DNA from: Thiovibrio sp964588325
GTDB taxonomy: Bacteria; Desulfobacterota; Desulfobulbia; Desulfobulbales; Desulfurivibrionaceae
Direction of reading: 5' to 3'
NCBI GenBank assembly: GCA_964588325.1
Contig: CAZPOR010000002.1
Coordinates: 186,001 to 250,000 of the forward strand
DNA length: 64,000 nucleotides
Position numbers and translations under genes: made by a program. The notes beneath the pieces are model-generated. The model searched no databases, was not told the origin of the DNA, and was given only the letters and a program-made list of their open reading frames with translations. The first letter of the stretch is position 1, and each line of letters starts with the position of its first letter. Positions 26,154 to 39,067 of this stretch are shown here, one piece after another.

Positions 26154-26303
26154 ATGCGAGACATAATCACATTGGGTTGTCAGACCTGCAAAAGACGGAA
26201 TTACACCACGACCAAGAACAAACGGTCTACTCCGAGTAAGCTGGAGTTTAAGAAATTCTGCCCTTTTTGCAGATCGCATACCCTGCACAAGGAAACGAAA
26301 TAG
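26154..26303 (+). CDS. rpmG: Ribosomal protein L33, zinc form
   Basis: A 49-residue protein starting MRDIITLGCQTCKRRNY and ending TLHKETK. L33 is a small basic protein of the 50S subunit. It carries two CxxC pairs (CQTC and CPFC), so it is the zinc-binding form. An AAAAGGAAG site lies before the ATG. It sits between tuf and tRNA-Trp, ahead of secE-nusG, a common arrangement. Confidence 0.95.
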   Translation: MRDIITLGCQTCKRRNYTTTKNKRSTPSKLEFKKFCPFCRSHTLHKETK

Positions 26304-26308
26304 TTTTT

Positions 26309-26384
26309 AGGCCAGTAGCTCTAATGGTAGAGCATCGGACTCCAAATCCGAGGGCTGGGGGTTCGAGTCCCTCCTGGCCTGCCA
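26309..26384 (+). tRNA. tRNA-Trp (anticodon CCA)
   Basis: The acceptor AGGCCAG pairs with CTGGCCT, followed by discriminator G and an encoded CCA. The anticodon loop CTCCAAA holds CCA, and the T arm contains GGTTCGAGTCC. It begins 5 bp after the rpmG stop. Confidence 0.96.
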
Positions 26385-26404
26385 GAGACGAGAGATTGTG
26401 ATTG

Positions 26405-26438
26405 CTTCGCCCCTTTTTTCCGGTTTGAGGGGGCGAAG
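26405..26438 (+). other. Hairpin between tRNA-Trp and secE
   Basis: CTTCGCCCC and GGGGCGAAG form a 9-bp perfect stem around a T-rich 16-nt loop. No good T-tail follows (TAGTTATTTGG). It may be a weak terminator or an RNA-processing site separating the tRNA from the secE-nusG message. Confidence 0.4.
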
Positions 26439-26529
26439 TAGTTATTTGGATAATCGGCGCATGGTCCTGGCCGACCTCCACCCCATCGTGTGTAAGAACG
26501 ATCAGCCTGTGCAGGAAGAGACGATCATT

Positions 26530-26790
26530 ATGGCAAGTAAGGACGACCGATTGGCCAAAAGCAAAAAAGCAGTTGGCAATGAACCAGAGCAGGAATCCGT
26601 ATTCCGGCCGGGTCGGGTTAAGGAATTTGCCACCGAAGTGAAAAATGAATTCGGCAAGATCGTTTGGCCGGCCAAAAAACAGACTGTTGGCACTACGGCG
26701 GTAGTTGTAGTACTGGTGATGATCATCTCCTTTTATTTGGGGGCTGTTGATCTGCTGCTGGGGAAAATAATCGGTTATGTTTTGCGGTAG
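26530..26790 (+). CDS. secE: SecE, preprotein translocase subunit
   Basis: SecE clamps SecY in the SecYEG translocon. The product is 86 aa with a hydrophilic N terminus, the conserved amphipathic segment KEFATEVKNEFGKIVWPAKK, and one transmembrane helix at about residues 53-75. That is the short, single-helix form found outside the gamma-proteobacteria. I chose the ATG at 26530, preceded by AGGAAGAG. The frame is open upstream to 26398, but that part is unlike SecE. nusG follows 33 bp downstream. Confidence 0.95.
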   Translation: MASKDDRLAKSKKAVGNEPEQESVFRPGRVKEFATEVKNEFGKIVWPAKKQTVGTTAVVVVLVMIISFYLGAVDLLLGKIIGYVLR

Positions 26791-26823
26791 GAAACCAGCG
26801 TAAGCCGGGAGAGAGACAGCATT

Positions 26824-27354
26824 ATGGCACGTCACTGGTATATTGTACATACATACTCCGGTTTTGAAGAGCAGGTGAAGACCAGCATGCTTGAGCGCGT
26901 TAAAAACGCGGGTCAGGAAGAGATGTTTGGGGAAGTTCTGGTCCCCACCGAGCAAGTTGTCGAGATGGTGAAGGGTGCACGGAAAACCTCATCCCGTAAA
27001 TTTTTCCCGGGATACATCCTGGTAAACGTCGATCTCAATGATGAGACCTGGCATACGGTTCGTGATACCCCGAAGGTCACCGGTTTTGTCGGCAATGACA
27101 TGACTCCGGTGCCGCTATCCGATGAAGAGGCCATGAAGATTATCGGCCGGATCAAGGATGGCGCTCTCAAGCCGAAGCCAAAGGTTTCTTTCGAGTTCGG
27201 CGATGTGGTTCGGGTTATTGATGGCCCATTCACCAATTTTCAAGGGGTGGTGGACGAGGTTTTCCCAGACAAAGGTCGGGTTCGGGTAATGGTTTCCATC
27301 TTCGGCAGGGAAACACCGGTGGAACTGGAATATATTCAGGTGAGTAAAGGCTGA
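26824..27354 (+). CDS. nusG: NusG, transcription elongation/termination factor
   Basis: NusG binds RNA polymerase, promotes processive elongation and couples to Rho or ribosomal S10. The product is 176 aa. The N-terminal NGN domain runs from HWYIVHTYSGFEEQV through FPGYILV and the TPKVTGFVG segment. The C-terminal KOW domain (FEFGDVVRVIDGPF, RVRVMVSIFGRETPVEL) is intact. GGGAGAGAGACAGC precedes the ATG. It lies in the conserved order secE-nusG-rplK. Confidence 0.97.
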   Translation: MARHWYIVHTYSGFEEQVKTSMLERVKNAGQEEMFGEVLVPTEQVVEMVKGARKTSSRKFFPGYILVNVDLNDETWHTVRDTPKVTGFVGNDMTPVPLSDEEAMKIIGRIKDGALKPKPKVSFEFGDVVRVIDGPFTNFQGVVDEVFPDKGRVRVMVSIFGRETPVELEYIQVSKG

Positions 27355-27466
27355 TTCTGTTTTTTGCAATTTTGAAAAAAATTGCACATCCTATAGAGGT
27401 TGTTTGTTCCGTTAAGCCGTTATGTGGAAATAATCGTAAAGTTGTAAGATCGTGATCGGCAGAAGG

Positions 27467-27513
27467 GGCCGTAACGGATTGAGTTGCAATGGAATGGTTG
27501 TTTCGTAACGGCC
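27467..27513 (+). promoter_or_regulatory. Stem-loop in the rplKA leader
   Basis: GGCCGTAACG and CGTAACGGCC pair at nine of ten positions around a 27-nt loop in the 244-bp gap between nusG and rplK. In E. coli the L11-L1 message is autoregulated by L1 binding its leader. This hairpin is a candidate for such a site, but I cannot match it to the L1-binding consensus. Confidence 0.35.
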
Positions 27514-27598
27514 ACTAAATTTATGATGTCGGGCTGACCGGGTTCCTGTTGCAGAGAAACGAGCAGAAAACGGTTTCCGATATGTGGGAGTTCCAGCG

Positions 27599-28024
27599 AT
27601 GGCTAAGAAGATTGAAGGATACATAAAGTTACAGATTCCCGCCGGCAAAGCGAATCCGTCGCCCCCTGTCGGACCGGCCCTTGGCCAGCGCGGCGTCAAC
27701 ATCATGGAGTTTTGCAAGGCGTTCAATGCGAAAACCCAGGCAGAGGGCGACACGGTAATTCCCGTTGTGATTACCGTGTATGCTGACCGGTCATTTACCT
27801 TTGTCACCAAGACTCCTCCCGCCTCAACCCTGCTTTTCAAAGCATGCAATCTGGGCAAGGGATCAAGCAACCCCAAGAAGGATCGTGTGGCCAAGATCAC
27901 TCGCGACAAGATCAAAGAGATTGCCGAGAGAAAACTTCCCGATCTGAATGCGTACGATATCGACGCCGCAATGCGGATTATCGAAGGGACTGCGAGGAGC
28001 TGCGGAATTACAATCGTTGATTGA
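27599..28024 (+). CDS. rplK: Ribosomal protein L11
   Basis: L11 forms the base of the GTPase-associated centre with 23S rRNA. The product is 141 aa starting MAKKIEGYIKLQIPAGKANP, with PPVGPALGQRGVNIMEFCKAFN and the C-terminal GTARSCGITI. I chose the ATG at 27599 with GTGGGAG upstream; an upstream in-frame alternative at 27584 adds only MGVPA. It is followed by rplA, as in the L11-L1 operon. Confidence 0.97.
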   Translation: MAKKIEGYIKLQIPAGKANPSPPVGPALGQRGVNIMEFCKAFNAKTQAEGDTVIPVVITVYADRSFTFVTKTPPASTLLFKACNLGKGSSNPKKDRVAKITRDKIKEIAERKLPDLNAYDIDAAMRIIEGTARSCGITIVD

Positions 28025-28113
28025 GCGTGATTCCGGCTTTTCAAAAATAGATGTTTTAATGGGTTAACCGTAGCACTTCTGATGTGGGAAGGCTTGAATG
28101 TTTGGAGATCGCC

Positions 28114-28824
28114 ATGGCAAAGAAAGGCAAACAATATAAAAACAGTGTGGCACAGCTTGATCCGGTCAAGGCCTATAACCTTGAGGAGGCTGTTACTCTT
28201 GCGTTGCAGAGCAAGTACGCAAAATTTGACGAGTCGGTTGACCTGGCTCTCAATCTTGGCGTTGATCCTCGTCATGCCGAGCAGATGGTGCGAAGCAGTG
28301 TTGTTTTGCCAAACGGCACCGGCAAAACCGAGCGTGTTCTTGTTTTCGCCAAGGGTGAAAAGGTTCAGGAAGCCCTTGACGCCGGCGCGGATTATGCCGG
28401 TGGCGATGAATTTCTCGAAAAAATTCAAGGCGGCTGGCTGGAATTTGACAAAACCATCGCCACCCCTGATATGATGGGCACGGTCGGCAAGATCGGTAAG
28501 ATTCTCGGCCCCCGGAATTTGATGCCCAACGCCAAGCTCGGCACGGTTACCTTCGATGTCGGCCGGGTCGTCAAGGAAATCAAATCCGGCAAGGTTGATT
28601 TCAAGGTTGATAAGGCTGGGGTTCTCCACTGCATGGTAGGGAAGTCCTCCTTCGGCACGGAAAAATTGCAGGAGAATATCCTGGCCTTTGTTGACAAGGT
28701 TATCCAGCTTAAGCCCTCCTCCAGCAAGGGGGTTTACTTGAAGGCGGTATTCTTGTCCACCACCATGGGGCCAGGGCTGAGACTCGACCCCATGGAGCTG
28801 CGGGTTCTCTGTAAGCATGCCTAA
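28114..28824 (+). CDS. rplA: Ribosomal protein L1
   Basis: L1 builds the mobile L1 stalk of the 50S subunit at the E site and often represses its own operon. The product is 236 aa from the ATG at 28114, preceded by TTGGAG. It starts MAKKGKQYKN and shows LGVDPRHAEQMVR, the GKILGPRNLMPNAKLGTV segment and STTMGPGLRLDP at the C terminus, all typical of bacterial L1. The next gene, rplJ, is separated by a 294-bp leader. Confidence 0.97.
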   Translation: MAKKGKQYKNSVAQLDPVKAYNLEEAVTLALQSKYAKFDESVDLALNLGVDPRHAEQMVRSSVVLPNGTGKTERVLVFAKGEKVQEALDAGADYAGGDEFLEKIQGGWLEFDKTIATPDMMGTVGKIGKILGPRNLMPNAKLGTVTFDVGRVVKEIKSGKVDFKVDKAGVLHCMVGKSSFGTEKLQENILAFVDKVIQLKPSSSKGVYLKAVFLSTTMGPGLRLDPMELRVLCKHA

Positions 28825-28884
28825 TTGGCGGTGTTCCCCGCTGGTTGTATCCAGCGTTTTTATATATTTTGTTTTAAGCAGTTA

Positions 28885-28975
28885 AGTCGTCAAAGACCGT
28901 GGGTACCACAAGGTTTAATCGGCGCATGGGCCTCAGTAAGACCCATGCGCGGGCCTGCCGAGGCGAAATGTCATT
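28885..28975 (+). ncRNA. L10 leader (ribosomal protein L10/L12 autoregulatory RNA)
   Basis: In the 294-bp gap before rplJ, the segment from GTCGTCAAAGACCGTGGGT through GTTTAATC to CCTGCCGAGG matches what I remember of the L10 leader family: a kink-turn-like core with conserved AAAGAC and CCTGCCGAGG parts. Between them GGCGCATGGGCCT and AGACCCATGCGC form a strong hairpin. In known cases the L10(L12)4 complex binds this structure and represses translation of rplJL. The boundaries are approximate. Confidence 0.75.
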
Positions 28976-29118
28976 GCTTTTTCGCAGTGTCGTCACATGG
29001 GTTGTTTCCGCCAGCAGCAGCTTGCGCAGGATGGGAGGAGCTCATTCGTCTGTACCGGTCGACCTCGACTGCTTCTCGCTAACCCTAATATGCAGTTAGT
29101 TTAAAGGAGGTAGAGGAT

Positions 29119-29646
29119 TTGAATCGAGACGATAAGGTTGCGGTAGTCGAGGAACTCACCAGCAGATTGGCCCATGCCAAGTTTGCCGTTGTTTCCGATT
29201 ATCGTGGTCTGACCGTGCCTGTCATCTCGCAACTCCGCCGTGACCTCAAGCAGAGCAACGCCGAAATCCGTGTCGCAAAAAATACCTTGCTGCGCCGGGC
29301 CATCAAAGGAACTCCCTTTGAGCCCATGGATAAGTTCCTGGAAGGGACAACGGCCGTTACCTTTGCGGATGGGGACCCGGTGGCGCCGGCGAAAGTTTTG
29401 GTTGAGTTCATCAAGACGAACCCAAAGCTTGAGATCAAGGTTGCTGTGTTAGATGGCAAATTACTTACGGCAGACGATCTGAAGGCATTGTCCACATTGC
29501 CTGGCAAGGACCAACTCCGCGCGCAACTGCTTGCAGTTATGCTCGCCGTTCCGACCAGCTTTGTACGCGTGCTCAGCGCTGTTCCGCAAAAGGCGTTGTA
29601 TGCATTGCAGGCAATAAAGGACCAGAAAGGTCAGGGCGACAACTAA
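29119..29646 (+). CDS. rplJ: Ribosomal protein L10
   Basis: L10 anchors the L7/L12 dimers that make up the ribosomal stalk. The product is 175 aa. The start is a TTG at 29119 with a strong AAAGGAGG site about 8 nt upstream; no ATG fits. The sequence has VSDYRGLTVPVISQLRRDLK, NTLLRRAIKGT, and a C-terminal helix that should bind L7/L12 (LSAVPQKALYALQAIKDQK). The preceding leader is predicted to be the site of L10 autoregulation. Confidence 0.96.
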   Translation: MNRDDKVAVVEELTSRLAHAKFAVVSDYRGLTVPVISQLRRDLKQSNAEIRVAKNTLLRRAIKGTPFEPMDKFLEGTTAVTFADGDPVAPAKVLVEFIKTNPKLEIKVAVLDGKLLTADDLKALSTLPGKDQLRAQLLAVMLAVPTSFVRVLSAVPQKALYALQAIKDQKGQGDN

Positions 29647-29674
29647 ACAAGAATAGTATTTGGAGGATATAGCA

Positions 29675-30058
29675 ATGGCAGTATCAAAACAAGATGTAAT
29701 CGATTTCATTTCCAACATGACAGTTCTCGAGCTTTCCGAGCTCATCAAGGAACTTGAAGATAAGTTTGGTGTTTCCGCTGCGGCTCCGGTGGCAATGGCT
29801 GCCGCGCCTGCTGCTGGCGGCGATGCCGGTGCCGCTGCGGAAGAGAAAACCGAATTTGACGTAATTCTTGTCACCGCTGGCGACAAGAAGATCGGGGTTA
29901 TCAAGGAGGTTCGCGCCATCACCTCTCTTGGTCTCAAGGAAGCAAAAGATATGGTCGAAGGCGCACCCAGCCCGATCAAGGAAGGCGTTTCCAAGGATGA
30001 GGCTGCCGACATCAAGGCCAAGATCGAGGCTGCCGGCGGAACTGTAGAGATCAAGTAG
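29675..30058 (+). CDS. rplL: Ribosomal protein L7/L12
   Basis: L7/L12 is the multicopy stalk protein that recruits translational GTPases. The product is 127 aa, with the N-terminal dimerisation helices (DFISNMTVLELSELIKELE), an Ala/Gly-rich hinge at about residues 34-55, and the globular C-terminal domain with GDKKIGVIKEVRAITSLGLKE cut by the usual loop. A TTGGAGGAT site precedes the ATG at 29675. It lies 28 bp after rplJ. Confidence 0.97.
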   Translation: MAVSKQDVIDFISNMTVLELSELIKELEDKFGVSAAAPVAMAAAPAAGGDAGAAAEEKTEFDVILVTAGDKKIGVIKEVRAITSLGLKEAKDMVEGAPSPIKEGVSKDEAADIKAKIEAAGGTVEIK

Positions 30059-30163
30059 TGTGAACTTCGTATGGTTTTTTTGCTGAGCTTCTCAGCTTTC
30101 CGCAAGGAAATATAGCATATTCTGGGACTGACCAAGCCCCAGGGATCAACAAGAGATGCAGCG

Positions 30164-30189
30164 ACGCTACGGGGGAAACCCCGTAGCGT
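30164..30189 (+). terminator. Attenuator-like hairpin between rplL and rpoB
   Basis: ACGCTACGGGG and CCCCGTAGCGT form an 11-bp perfect stem with a GAAA tetraloop, followed by TCTTGCGTTCTT, only moderately T-rich. It lies in the 256-bp rplL-rpoB gap, where many bacteria have a partial terminator that lowers rpoBC expression relative to ribosomal proteins. Confidence 0.6.
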
Positions 30190-30314
30190 TCTTGCGTTCT
30201 TATCAAAGGGAGAGATTTGGCCTCCGTGATTTATGGCACAAAGCATCTCCTGACGCTCCACACCGGGGAGCCCGTTCCCATCCGCTACCGCTAAACAGAT
30301 GAGGGTATTGCTGC

Positions 30315-33300
30315 ATGCAAACTATCAAACGAGTTCGGAAAAGTTTCGCTAAAACCAAGAGTATTGTTGATATACCACATCTCATCGAGATGCAGCGGCT
30401 GTCCTATGAAAAGTTTCTCCAAATGGACACCGAGCCGGATCAGCGTTCTGACAGTGGCCTGCAGGGGATTTTTAAAAGTGTTTTCCCCATTCAGGATTTC
30501 AACGGCACCTGTTCTCTTGAGTTTGTGCGGTATAACTTTGGAGAGCCGAAATATTCCGTGGATGAGTGCATCCAGCGGGGCATGACCTACGAGGTTCCGG
30601 TCAAGATTACGGTACGCCTTGTTTCCTACGACACCGATGCCGAAACCGGCGTGCAGAATATCCGCGATATCAAAGAACAGGCGGTCTACTTGGGCAGCAT
30701 GCCGCTGATGACCAAAACCGGGGTCTATGTTGTCAACGGGACCGAGCGGGTTATTGTCAGTCAGTTGCAGCGGTCCCCCGGCCTTTTTTACAGCCATGAC
30801 GGCGGCAAGACCCATTCCGGCGGCAAGCTCCTTTACTCCGCCAGGATTATCCCGGTGCGCGGCTCCTGGATTGACCTCGAGTTTGACGCCAAGGATATCC
30901 TCTACGTCCGCATCGACCGGCGCCGCAAGTTTCCGGTAACCACCCTGCTCAAAGCCCTCGGCTACAGCGGGGATGAACTGCTGCGTTATTACTACGACAC
31001 GGAGAAAATTTCCGTGAGCCGGAAAAAATTCAAGAAGGAATTCTCCCCCGATGTCATGGTCGGACAAAAAGTAACCCATGATATCGTTGATCCCAAAACC
31101 GGAGAGGTTATTGCCAAGGAAGGCCGCAAGATCGGCAAGGTGCTGGCCAAGAAGATTTTCGAGGCCGGGGTCACCCATTTTGACATCGAGGCGGAAAGTC
31201 TGGTCGGCAAATTCCTTGCCCGCGATATCGTGGATCCCAAGAGTGGCGAGATCATTTTTCCGTGCAATACCGAGCTGACCGAGACGATGCTTGAGGAGAT
31301 CGTTGCGGCGAAGATCTCGGAATTCGAATTGCTCTTCATCGACGGCATCAAGGTTTCCGACGCCTTCCGTAAGACCCTGGCCCTGGATAAAGTGAATACC
31401 CCGGAAGAGGCCCTGCTTGAAATATACCGCAGGCTCCGGCCCAGCAGTCCGCCGACCCATGAGATCGCCTCGGCCTTTTTTGAGAACCTGTTTTTCAGCC
31501 CCGACACCTACGACCTTTCCGAGGTTGGCCGTTTTAAAATAAATGCCCGGTTGGGGGTGAACACCGACATCGAGCACCGCACCCTGACCAAGGATGATAT
31601 CATGCTGGCGGTACGGTACTTGGTCCGTCTTAAGGACAGCCAGGGGCCCATCGACGACATTGACCATCTTGGCAACCGCCGGGTCCGCACCGTCGGCGAG
31701 CTGGTGGAAAATCAGTACCGCATGGGGCTTGTCCGCATGGAACGCGCCATCCGTGAGCGGATGAGCATTCAGGAGGTTGAGGCTCTGATGCCCCATGACC
31801 TGATCAATCCCAAGCCGATCACTGCCGCGATCAAGGAATTTTTCGGCACCAGTCAGCTTTCCCAGTTCATGGACCAGACCAACCCCCTGTCCGAGGTTAC
31901 GCACAAGCGCCGCTTGAGCGCGCTTGGACCTGGCGGTCTTTCCCGTGAGCGGGCCGGCTTTGAGGTGCGCGATGTTCATCCGACCCATTACGGCCGGATC
32001 TGTCCTGTTGAAACACCGGAGGGCCCGAACATCGGTCTTATTGTTTCACTGGCCACCTATGCCCGGGTCAATGAATTCGGGTTTATTGAGACACCCTACC
32101 GCAACGTGAAGGCGCGGAAGGCGACAAAGGAAATTGCTTACATGACTGCCCTGGATGAACAGGAGCATGTCATCGCCCAGGCAAAAACCGAGCTGGATGG
32201 GAAAGGCAAGATCGTGCCGGACACCCTCATCGCCCGGCAGGACGGTGAGGTTCTCTCCACCGAGGCCGACGCCGTAACGCAGATGGATGTTTCTCCCAAC
32301 CAGTTGGTGAGTGTTGCCGCCTCGCTTATTCCTTTTTTGGAGAACGACGACGCGAACCGGGCCTTGATGGGCTCCAACATGCAGCGCCAGGGCGTTCCCC
32401 TGTTGCGGCCGGAGGCCCCTTTGGTCGGAACGGGCCTTGAATTAACCGTTGCCAAGGATTCCGGCGTTTGCTTGCTGGCCGGAGGCGATGGGGTGGTGGA
32501 AGAGGTGGATGCCAATCGGGTCGTGGTGCGCTACGACAAACCTGGCACAGACGGTTTTACCACCGGCATCGGCATCTATCGCCTGGAAAAATATAAGAAA
32601 TCGAACCAGAACACCTGTTTCACCCAACGCCCGCTGGTAAATCCCGGCCTCCGGGTGAAAAAGGGCGATATCCTTGCCGACGGCCCTGCCTGTGATCTGG
32701 GCGAACTGGCCTTGGGCAAGAACGTGACCATCGCTTTCATGCCCTGGCGTGGGTACAACTTCGAGGACTCCATCCTGATCAGCGAGAAGATGCTGAAAAA
32801 GGATACCTACACCTCGCTCCATATTGAGGTGTTCGAGACCGTTGCCCGGGACACCAAGCTGGGCAAGGAAGAAATCACCCGCGATATTCCCAACGTGAGC
32901 GAGGAAGCTCTGCGGAATTTGGACGAGTCCGGGGTTATCCGTATCGGTGCCGAGATAAAGTCCGGCGATATTCTGGTGGGCAAGGTGACGCCCAAGGGGG
33001 AAACCCAGCTTTCGCCGGAAGAAAAATTGCTGCGGGCCATCTTCGGGGAAAAGGCCGGGGATGTGAAGGATACCTCCCTCCGTGTCCCGCCCGGGGCGGA
33101 AGGGGTGGTCATCGACGCCAAGGTCTTTTCCCGCAAGGGGGTGGAAAAGGATGAGCGCACCTTGGCAATTGACGAGTTTGAGATCAAAACCCTTGAGCGG
33201 GATATGGAGGACGAGGTCAATTGCCTGAAAAAGGGGGTCCGCAACAGTCTGGCCGACCTGCTTGACGGGAAGACCGTCACTGCCGCGATCAAGGACAAAA

Positions 33301-34415
33301 AAGGCGAGGCGTTGCTGGCCAAGGGCAAGAATATCTCCCGTGAGGTGATTGAGCGGTTGTCCCTCTCGTCCATCAAGTTGATCAACTATGCGGAAAAAGA
33401 CAAGTTTGAAGGCGAGGTGGCGCTTCTGTTCGAGCGGTACGAAAGCCAGGTCAAGCTTGTCCGGGATCGTTATGAAGCGCGAATTTCCCGGCTCAAGAAA
33501 GGCGACGATCTGCCGCCCGGGGTTATTCGGATGGTCAAGGTCTATGTCGCCACCAAGCGCAAGCTCTCCGTGGGCGACAAGATGGCCGGCCGCCACGGAA
33601 ACAAGGGTGTTGTTTCCCGGATTATGCCCGAAGAGGACATGCCCTATTTTGCCGACGGCACCACGGTGGATATTGTGTTGAACCCGCTGGGTGTTCCCTC
33701 GCGTATGAACGTGGGGCAGTTGTTGGAGGTGCATCTTGGTCTTGCGGCGAAAAGACTAGGCCAGCAGATCCAAAATCTTGCCGATCTGCAACAGGTTGCC
33801 GCAGTGAAGGAAAAATTGAAAACGGTATATTCCGCGGAGGAGTATGGCCAGTTGACCGAAGGGTTGTCGGATGATGACCTGTTGCGTCTTGCCAGGCGCA
33901 TGGGCTCCGGCCTGCACATGGCCACTCCGGTATTTGACGGGGCCCATGAAAGCGAGATCCGGAATCTTCTGGTGCAGGCGGGCATGGACGAGGTTGGTCA
34001 GGCCACCCTGTATGACGGACTGACCGGCGAGAAGTTTGACAACCCCGTAACCGTGGGCACCATGTACATCCTCAAGCTCCATCATCTGGTTGATGACAAG
34101 ATTCATGCCCGTTCCACCGGGCCCTATTCGCTGGTTACCCAGCAGCCCCTTGGCGGCAAGGCGCAGTTCGGTGGACAGCGTCTTGGCGAAATGGAGGTTT
34201 GGGCCTTGGAGGCGTATGGTGCAGCATATACTTTGCAGGAATTTTTAACAGTCAAGTCTGACGATGTGGGCGGCAGAACACGGACATACGAGCGGATCGT
34301 TAAAGGCAATAACTTCTTGGAGGCAGGGCTGCCTGAATCTTTCCATGTTTTGGTGAAAGAACTCCAGGGGCTGTGTCTGGACATGGAACTGCTTGACGAG
34401 AAACCGGAAAATTAA
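30315..34415 (+). CDS. rpoB: RNA polymerase beta subunit
   Basis: RpoB forms one pincer of the RNA polymerase clamp and part of the active site. The product is 1366 aa. The rifampicin region (SQLSQFMDQTNPLSE, THKRRLSALGPGG) keeps the residues equivalent to E. coli D516, H526, R529 and S531, so no target-site resistance is seen; the position equivalent to N518 is Thr. GRICPVETPEGPNIGLI, GYNFEDSILIS and GDKMAGRHGNKG are present. GAGGG lies before the ATG. rpoC starts 60 bp downstream. Confidence 0.98.
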   Translation: MQTIKRVRKSFAKTKSIVDIPHLIEMQRLSYEKFLQMDTEPDQRSDSGLQGIFKSVFPIQDFNGTCSLEFVRYNFGEPKYSVDECIQRGMTYEVPVKITVRLVSYDTDAETGVQNIRDIKEQAVYLGSMPLMTKTGVYVVNGTERVIVSQLQRSPGLFYSHDGGKTHSGGKLLYSARIIPVRGSWIDLEFDAKDILYVRIDRRRKFPVTTLLKALGYSGDELLRYYYDTEKISVSRKKFKKEFSPDVMVGQKVTHDIVDPKTGEVIAKEGRKIGKVLAKKIFEAGVTHFDIEAESLVGKFLARDIVDPKSGEIIFPCNTELTETMLEEIVAAKISEFELLFIDGIKVSDAFRKTLALDKVNTPEEALLEIYRRLRPSSPPTHEIASAFFENLFFSPDTYDLSEVGRFKINARLGVNTDIEHRTLTKDDIMLAVRYLVRLKDSQGPIDDIDHLGNRRVRTVGELVENQYRMGLVRMERAIRERMSIQEVEALMPHDLINPKPITAAIKEFFGTSQLSQFMDQTNPLSEVTHKRRLSALGPGGLSRERAGFEVRDVHPTHYGRICPVETPEGPNIGLIVSLATYARVNEFGFIETPYRNVKARKATKEIAYMTALDEQEHVIAQAKTELDGKGKIVPDTLIARQDGEVLSTEADAVTQMDVSPNQLVSVAASLIPFLENDDANRALMGSNMQRQGVPLLRPEAPLVGTGLELTVAKDSGVCLLAGGDGVVEEVDANRVVVRYDKPGTDGFTTGIGIYRLEKYKKSNQNTCFTQRPLVNPGLRVKKGDILADGPACDLGELALGKNVTIAFMPWRGYNFEDSILISEKMLKKDTYTSLHIEVFETVARDTKLGKEEITRDIPNVSEEALRNLDESGVIRIGAEIKSGDILVGKVTPKGETQLSPEEKLLRAIFGEKAGDVKDTSLRVPPGAEGVVIDAKVFSRKGVEKDERTLAIDEFEIKTLERDMEDEVNCLKKGVRNSLADLLDGKTVTAAIKDKKGEALLAKGKNISREVIERLSLSSIKLINYAEKDKFEGEVALLFERYESQVKLVRDRYEARISRLKKGDDLPPGVIRMVKVYVATKRKLSVGDKMAGRHGNKGVVSRIMPEEDMPYFADGTTVDIVLNPLGVPSRMNVGQLLEVHLGLAAKRLGQQIQNLADLQQVAAVKEKLKTVYSAEEYGQLTEGLSDDDLLRLARRMGSGLHMATPVFDGAHESEIRNLLVQAGMDEVGQATLYDGLTGEKFDNPVTVGTMYILKLHHLVDDKIHARSTGPYSLVTQQPLGGKAQFGGQRLGEMEVWALEAYGAAYTLQEFLTVKSDDVGGRTRTYERIVKGNNFLEAGLPESFHVLVKELQGLCLDMELLDEKPEN

Positions 34416-34475
34416 GTCCAGGCTTTCTTGCCGTTCGAAGAGATTTGATTATTCAACATAGATAAGGGTGCTGCC

Positions 34476-38537
<4,062 letters not shown>

Positions 38538-38549
38538 TACATATTTGCC

Positions 38550-38578
38550 TTGACAAGCATTGGCCTTTCGAGTAAATA
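38550..38578 (+). promoter_or_regulatory. Predicted promoter of the str-S10-spc-alpha array
   Basis: A perfect TTGACA is followed after 17 bp by TAAATA, 83 bp before rpsL. It begins 13 bp after the rpoC stop. It could drive the long ribosomal gene array that follows, since no strong terminator is visible before rplQ. Confidence 0.6.
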
Positions 38579-38660
38579 TGCCGTTTTCCTATGCCAAGCA
38601 GCGAGGTTCCGGCAGAGGAGATGCTACTAATTAATATCAGTAATATGGGAGTCGATTTCA

Positions 38661-39032
38661 ATGCCAACCATTAACCAACTGGTGCGGCACGGACGGAAAA
38701 CCAAGATCAGCAAAACCAATACGCCTGCGTTGAAGGGTTCTCCGCAGAAGCGTGGTGTTTGCGTCCGTGTATATACCACTACCCCGAAGAAGCCGAACTC
38801 AGCCTTGAGAAAGGTTGCCAGGGTGCGGCTGACCAACGGGATCGAGGTTACCTCGTACATCCCCGGTATTGGCCATAACCTTCAGGAGCATTCGGTGGTC
38901 CTGATTCGCGGTGGTAGGGTGAAGGATCTTCCCGGTGTCCGCTACCATATTATCCGTGGTACCTTGGATACCCTTGGTGTTGCTAACCGTAAGCAGGGTC
39001 GTTCCAAGTACGGCGCCAAGCGGCCGAAATAA
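38661..39032 (+). CDS. rpsL: Ribosomal protein S12
   Basis: S12 controls decoding accuracy at the A site. The product is 123 aa starting MPTINQLVRHGRK. The segments TTPKKPNSALRKV and RVKDLPGVRYH keep the lysines and Asp at the positions where streptomycin resistance mutations arise, so the sequence looks wild type. First gene of the str operon, 36 bp before rpsG. Confidence 0.98.
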   Translation: MPTINQLVRHGRKTKISKTNTPALKGSPQKRGVCVRVYTTTPKKPNSALRKVARVRLTNGIEVTSYIPGIGHNLQEHSVVLIRGGRVKDLPGVRYHIIRGTLDTLGVANRKQGRSKYGAKRPK

Positions 39033-39067
39033 GCGGTTTGCCTACTGCGTGAGAAGGAGTTTGAGAG

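Noticed and set aside
28825..29099. Short open frames in the rplA-rplJ gap
   Set aside because: They lie in the predicted L10 leader RNA and show no protein family features.
30291..31988. 565-codon minus-strand open frame over the start of rpoB
   Set aside because: Shadow of rpoB with low-complexity composition and no ribosome binding site or family match.
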